Shown here in pieces: positions 16,838 through 19,410 of a DNA stretch of 19,410 nt. The position numbers and the translations under genes were made by a program. This DNA comes from WS-11 sp035275545 (GTDB lineage: Bacteria; Eisenbacteria; RBG-16-71-46), in assembly GCA_035275545.1 (NCBI GenBank), contig DATEMP010000043.1, positions 1-19,410 of the forward strand, written 5' to 3'. The notes under the pieces were generated by a model. It was not told the origin of the DNA. It searched no databases and was given only the letters and a program-made list of their open reading frames with translations. Position 1 is the stretch's first letter. Every line of letters starts with the position of its first letter.

Positions 16838-18492
16838 TTAAGGACCTGCACGGGGGCACTGCGACGATGATCCGACACCTGCGATTCCTCCCACGGCCGT
16901 GGCTCCTGCTCGCGGCGCTGACGCTCGGAGCACTGGGCGCCCCGCGCGCGGCGACCGCCCAGACCGGTGCAATCCTGGACAGCCTCCAGTACAGCGCCTT
17001 CCGCTACTTCTGGTACCAGGCGCATCCCATCTCCGGCCTGATCCGGGACCGCAGCCAGGTGGGGTCGCCGTGCAGCATCGCGGCGCAGGGGTTCGGGTTC
17101 TCGGCGATCTGCATCGGCATCGACCACGGCTGGATCACGCGCGCCCAGGGCGCGACCCGGGTGCTCACCGCGCTCCAGACGCTGTGGAACGCGCCGCAGG
17201 GGCTGGCCACCACCAACGTCTCGGGCTACAAGGGGCTCTACTTCCACTTCCTGGATCTGCAGACCGGGGTCCGGGCCTGGAACAGCGAGCTGTCGACCAT
17301 CGACACCGCGCTGCTGCTGGCCGGGATCCTGGACGTGAAGCAGTACTTCAACGGGGCGGACCCGGACGAGGTCCAGATCCGGGCGCTCGCCGACTCCATC
17401 AACCGCCGCGTCGACTGGACGTTCGTGCGCACCTGCAGCCCGCCCTGCTGCACCGCGATCTACATGGGCTGGAAGCCCGAGTCCGGGTTCTCCGGCTTCG
17501 GCGCGTGGTTCGGCTACAACGAGGCGAGCATCATGTACCTGCTCGCGATCGGCTCGCCGACCTTCCCGATCGTGGGCTGCTCGTGGTCCACGTGGCAGGC
17601 CGGCTACGCATACGAGACCCACTTCGGCCAGACGTACGTGCGGTTCCCGCCGCTGTTCGGCCATCAGTACTCGCACTGCTGGATCGATTTCCGCGGCTGG
17701 AACGACAACTACATGGCCTCGCGCGGCCTCACCTACTTCGAGAACTCGCGCCGCGCTACCTACGCCCAGCGCGCCTACTGCATCGCCAACCCCGGCGGCT
17801 TCCAGGGGTACGGCGCGGATCTCTGGGGCCTGACCGCGTCCGACGATCCGCCGCCCGCGCCCCTCTACGTCGCGCACGGCGCGCCGCCCGCGGAGAACGA
17901 CAACGGAACGATCACGCCGACTGCGGCGATCAGCTCGATCCCGTTCGCGCCCGAGATCGTCATCCCGGTGATCGAGAACCTGTGGAACAACTACAAGAGC
18001 GTGTTGTGGGGACCCTACGGGTTCCGCGACGCGTTCAACCTCGCGGTCAATCCCGACTGGTACGGCGCCGACGTGCTCGGGATCGATCAGGGCCCGATCA
18101 TCATCATGATCGAGAACTACCGCACCGGGCTGGTGTGGCACCGCTTCATGAAGAATCCCGAGATCGTCACCGGGCTCCAGCTCGCCGGCTTCAACGCGAT
18201 CGTCGGGGTCGAGCAGCCGGCGCCCTCGCCCCTCATCGGCTCGCTCGAGGCCGGCCCGAATCCGTTCGCCGCGCAGACCATGCTGCGGTTCCGGCTCGCG
18301 AAGGCGGGTCCCGTCACGCTCGCGGTCTATGACGTGAGCGGACGCGAGGTGGCGCGGCTCATGGATGGCGAGCTCGAGGAGGGTCCGCACGAGGCCCGCC
18401 TCGACGGCGCCCGACTCCCGAGCGGTGTCTACCGCTGCCGGCTGACCACGGATGGAGCGGTGCGCGAGCGGATCGTCGTTCGGCTGCGCTGA
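16834..18492 (+). CDS. GH144-type endo-beta-1,2-glucanase (PF10091) with sorting domain
   Basis: Exported enzyme of 552 aa. The catalytic region, about residues 50-457, follows the PF10091 glycoamylase pattern, whose studied exported members are GH144 endo-beta-1,2-glucanases: SALxYFW-like opening, IAAQGFGFSAICIG, SELSTIDTALLLAG (E152, D157), GYNEASIMYLLAIGSP (E230), FGHQYSHCWIDFRG (D285), FENSRRATYAQRAYC, PTAAISSIPFAPE, and GIDQGP...IENYRTGL (D418, E427). From about residue 465 a FlgD-Ig/type IX-like module follows (GPNPF 474-478, VYDVSGREVARL, SGVYRCRL). Start ATG 16834 overlaps the PorV-like stop; ATG 16867 would give a more usual signal peptide (MIRHLRFLPRPWLLLAAL). It should cut beta-1,2-glucan to sophoro-oligosaccharides outside the cell. 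The next gene, a GH94 phosphorylase, supports that substrate. Confidence 0.92.
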   Translation: MIKDLHGGTATMIRHLRFLPRPWLLLAALTLGALGAPRAATAQTGAILDSLQYSAFRYFWYQAHPISGLIRDRSQVGSPCSIAAQGFGFSAICIGIDHGWITRAQGATRVLTALQTLWNAPQGLATTNVSGYKGLYFHFLDLQTGVRAWNSELSTIDTALLLAGILDVKQYFNGADPDEVQIRALADSINRRVDWTFVRTCSPPCCTAIYMGWKPESGFSGFGAWFGYNEASIMYLLAIGSPTFPIVGCSWSTWQAGYAYETHFGQTYVRFPPLFGHQYSHCWIDFRGWNDNYMASRGLTYFENSRRATYAQRAYCIANPGGFQGYGADLWGLTASDDPPPAPLYVAHGAPPAENDNGTITPTAAISSIPFAPEIVIPVIENLWNNYKSVLWGPYGFRDAFNLAVNPDWYGADVLGIDQGPIIIMIENYRTGLVWHRFMKNPEIVTGLQLAGFNAIVGVEQPAPSPLIGSLEAGPNPFAAQTMLRFRLAKAGPVTLAVYDVSGREVARLMDGELEEGPHEARLDGARLPSGVYRCRLTTDGAVRERIVVRLR

Positions 18493-19410
18493 TGCCCCGC
18501 CGCCGCCACCCGGGCGACGCGGTCTCGGCGCCCGTCCGCCCGGCCGTACCCTCCGGGGCGACCGTGGCGCGCCCGCACGACCGGCTGCTCGGAAACGGGC
18601 GGTTCCTCACCGTCCTGACCGGCGCGGGCACCGGTGGCGCATGGCTCGAGGGGCAGGCGCTCACCCCATGGCGCGGCGACCCGGTCGAGGACGCGGACGG
18701 CTGGTTCGTCTATCTGCACGACCTCACGGACGGGTCGTTCTGGTCGGTGGGCGAGCGGCCGGTGCCCGCGGTGCCGGACGCGTACGCGACCAGGAGCGGG
18801 CCCGGTTGGATGGAGATCGAGCGCCGCCAGGCCGGGATCGAGAGCCGCATGGAGGCGTGGGTCGACCCGGGCCTGGGAGCCGAGTGCCGCGTCATCACGC
18901 TGCGCAATACGAGCGGGCGCGGGCGCCGCATCGGGCTCACGAGCTCGATGGAGGTGGTGCTCCAGGACGCGCGCAGGCACGAGGCGCATCCCGGGTTCTC
19001 CAAGCTGTTCGTCCAGACCGAGTGGGTGCCCGAGCACGGCCTGCTGCTCGCGCACCGGCGCCCGCGGAGCTCCGACGACCGGCATCCGTGGATCGCGCAC
19101 GCATCGCGCGGCCCAGGCAGTGTCTCCCACACGACCGATCGCCGCGAGTTCATCGGCCGCGGGAGAGGGCCCGACGCGCCGTTCCGGGTGGGGATCGACC
19201 CGAAGTTGTCGGGCACCAGCGGGGACGTGCTCGACCCCATCCTGGCGCTGCAGCACGTGGTCGAGCTCGCCCGCGGGGCCAGCGTCCGAATCGATCTGGT
19301 GCTGGCCACGGGATGGGATCGGACGGAGGCGCTCGAGACCGCGCGGCGCCTGGGAGCCGGGGAGGCGCTCGATCGCTCGCGCCGCGCCGCGGTGGACGCG
19401 GCACGCGCGA
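18492..19410 (+). CDS. GH94 phosphorylase, 1,2-beta-oligoglucan phosphorylase-like (3' partial)
   Basis: The frame stays open from ATG 18492 to the window end (306 codons), so the catalytic half is outside. The visible part resembles the GH94 beta-sandwich of 1,2-beta-oligoglucan phosphorylases and of cyclic beta-1,2-glucan synthases: LLGNGRFLTVLTGAGTGG (from residue 32), LTPWRGDPVEDADGWFVYLHD, a RQAGIESRMEAWVDP strand, EAHPGFSKLFVQTE (164-177) and LLLAHRRPRSSDDR. There is no signal peptide and no glycosyltransferase or membrane segment before it, which argues against a glucan synthase and for a cytoplasmic phosphorylase releasing glucose 1-phosphate. The start overlaps the glucanase stop by one base (TGATG) with no clear Shine-Dalgarno, suggesting coupled translation. 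Cellobiose- or laminaribiose-type GH94 members are less likely from the sequence visible. Confidence 0.88.
   Translation, partial: MPRRRHPGDAVSAPVRPAVPSGATVARPHDRLLGNGRFLTVLTGAGTGGAWLEGQALTPWRGDPVEDADGWFVYLHDLTDGSFWSVGERPVPAVPDAYATRSGPGWMEIERRQAGIESRMEAWVDPGLGAECRVITLRNTSGRGRRIGLTSSMEVVLQDARRHEAHPGFSKLFVQTEWVPEHGLLLAHRRPRSSDDRHPWIAHASRGPGSVSHTTDRREFIGRGRGPDAPFRVGIDPKLSGTSGDVLDPILALQHVVELARGASVRIDLVLATGWDRTEALETARRLGAGEALDRSRRAAVDAARA

Noticed and set aside
1..19410. CRISPR array, tRNA/rRNA genes, insertion sequences, phage or integrase genes
   Set aside because: No spaced repeats of CRISPR type, no transposase or integrase motifs, and no tRNA or rRNA-like sequence was recognised by reading.

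Overview
The window is GC-rich (roughly 70% by eye) and densely coded, with almost no gaps between genes. It comes from a Gram-negative bacterium: it encodes a TonB-dependent outer-membrane receptor, a PorV/PorQ-like outer-membrane protein, and three exported proteins ending in FlgD-Ig/type IX-sorting-like C-terminal modules. This mix fits a high-GC member of the FCB superphylum (for example Candidatus Eisenbacteria, Gemmatimonadota or Latescibacterota). That placement is inferred from protein families only; no rRNA or other marker gene is present.

Layout. (1) 3-6062, + strand: a sugar ABC importer operon of a solute-binding protein (5' end outside the window) and two permeases, followed by an exported discoidin-domain protein with a six-hairpin-type catalytic region. 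All junctions overlap. (2) 6063-6176: a short gap between convergent genes, almost filled by four palindromes. (3) 6177-7547, - strand: a cytoplasmic GH1 beta-glucosidase. (4) 7548-7775: a divergent control region with a LacI/GalR-type operator, a TTGACA box and a direct repeat. (5) 7776-19410, + strand: a six-gene operon of a two-domain CBM9-like sugar-binding protein, a TonB-dependent receptor, a 1105-residue surface protein, a PorV/PorQ-like protein, a GH144-type (PF10091) endo-beta-1,2-glucanase and a GH94 1,2-beta-oligoglucan phosphorylase-like protein cut by the window end.

The best reading is a beta-1,2-glucan (sophoro-oligosaccharide) utilisation locus. The exported GH144 enzyme would cut beta-1,2-glucan outside the cell. 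The CBM9-like and 1105-residue proteins would bind glycan at the surface. The TonB-dependent receptor would import oligosaccharides to the periplasm, and the ABC importer would carry them across the inner membrane. The GH94 protein (phosphorolysis to glucose 1-phosphate) and GH1 (hydrolysis of short beta-glucosides) would finish the job in the cytoplasm. Family calls for GH1, the ABC permeases, the TonB receptor, PF10091/GH144 and GH94 rest on clear motifs. The beta-1,2 specificity, the flow of substrate and the shared LacI-type control are inference. There is no SusD-like gene, no ABC ATPase and no regulator gene in the window.
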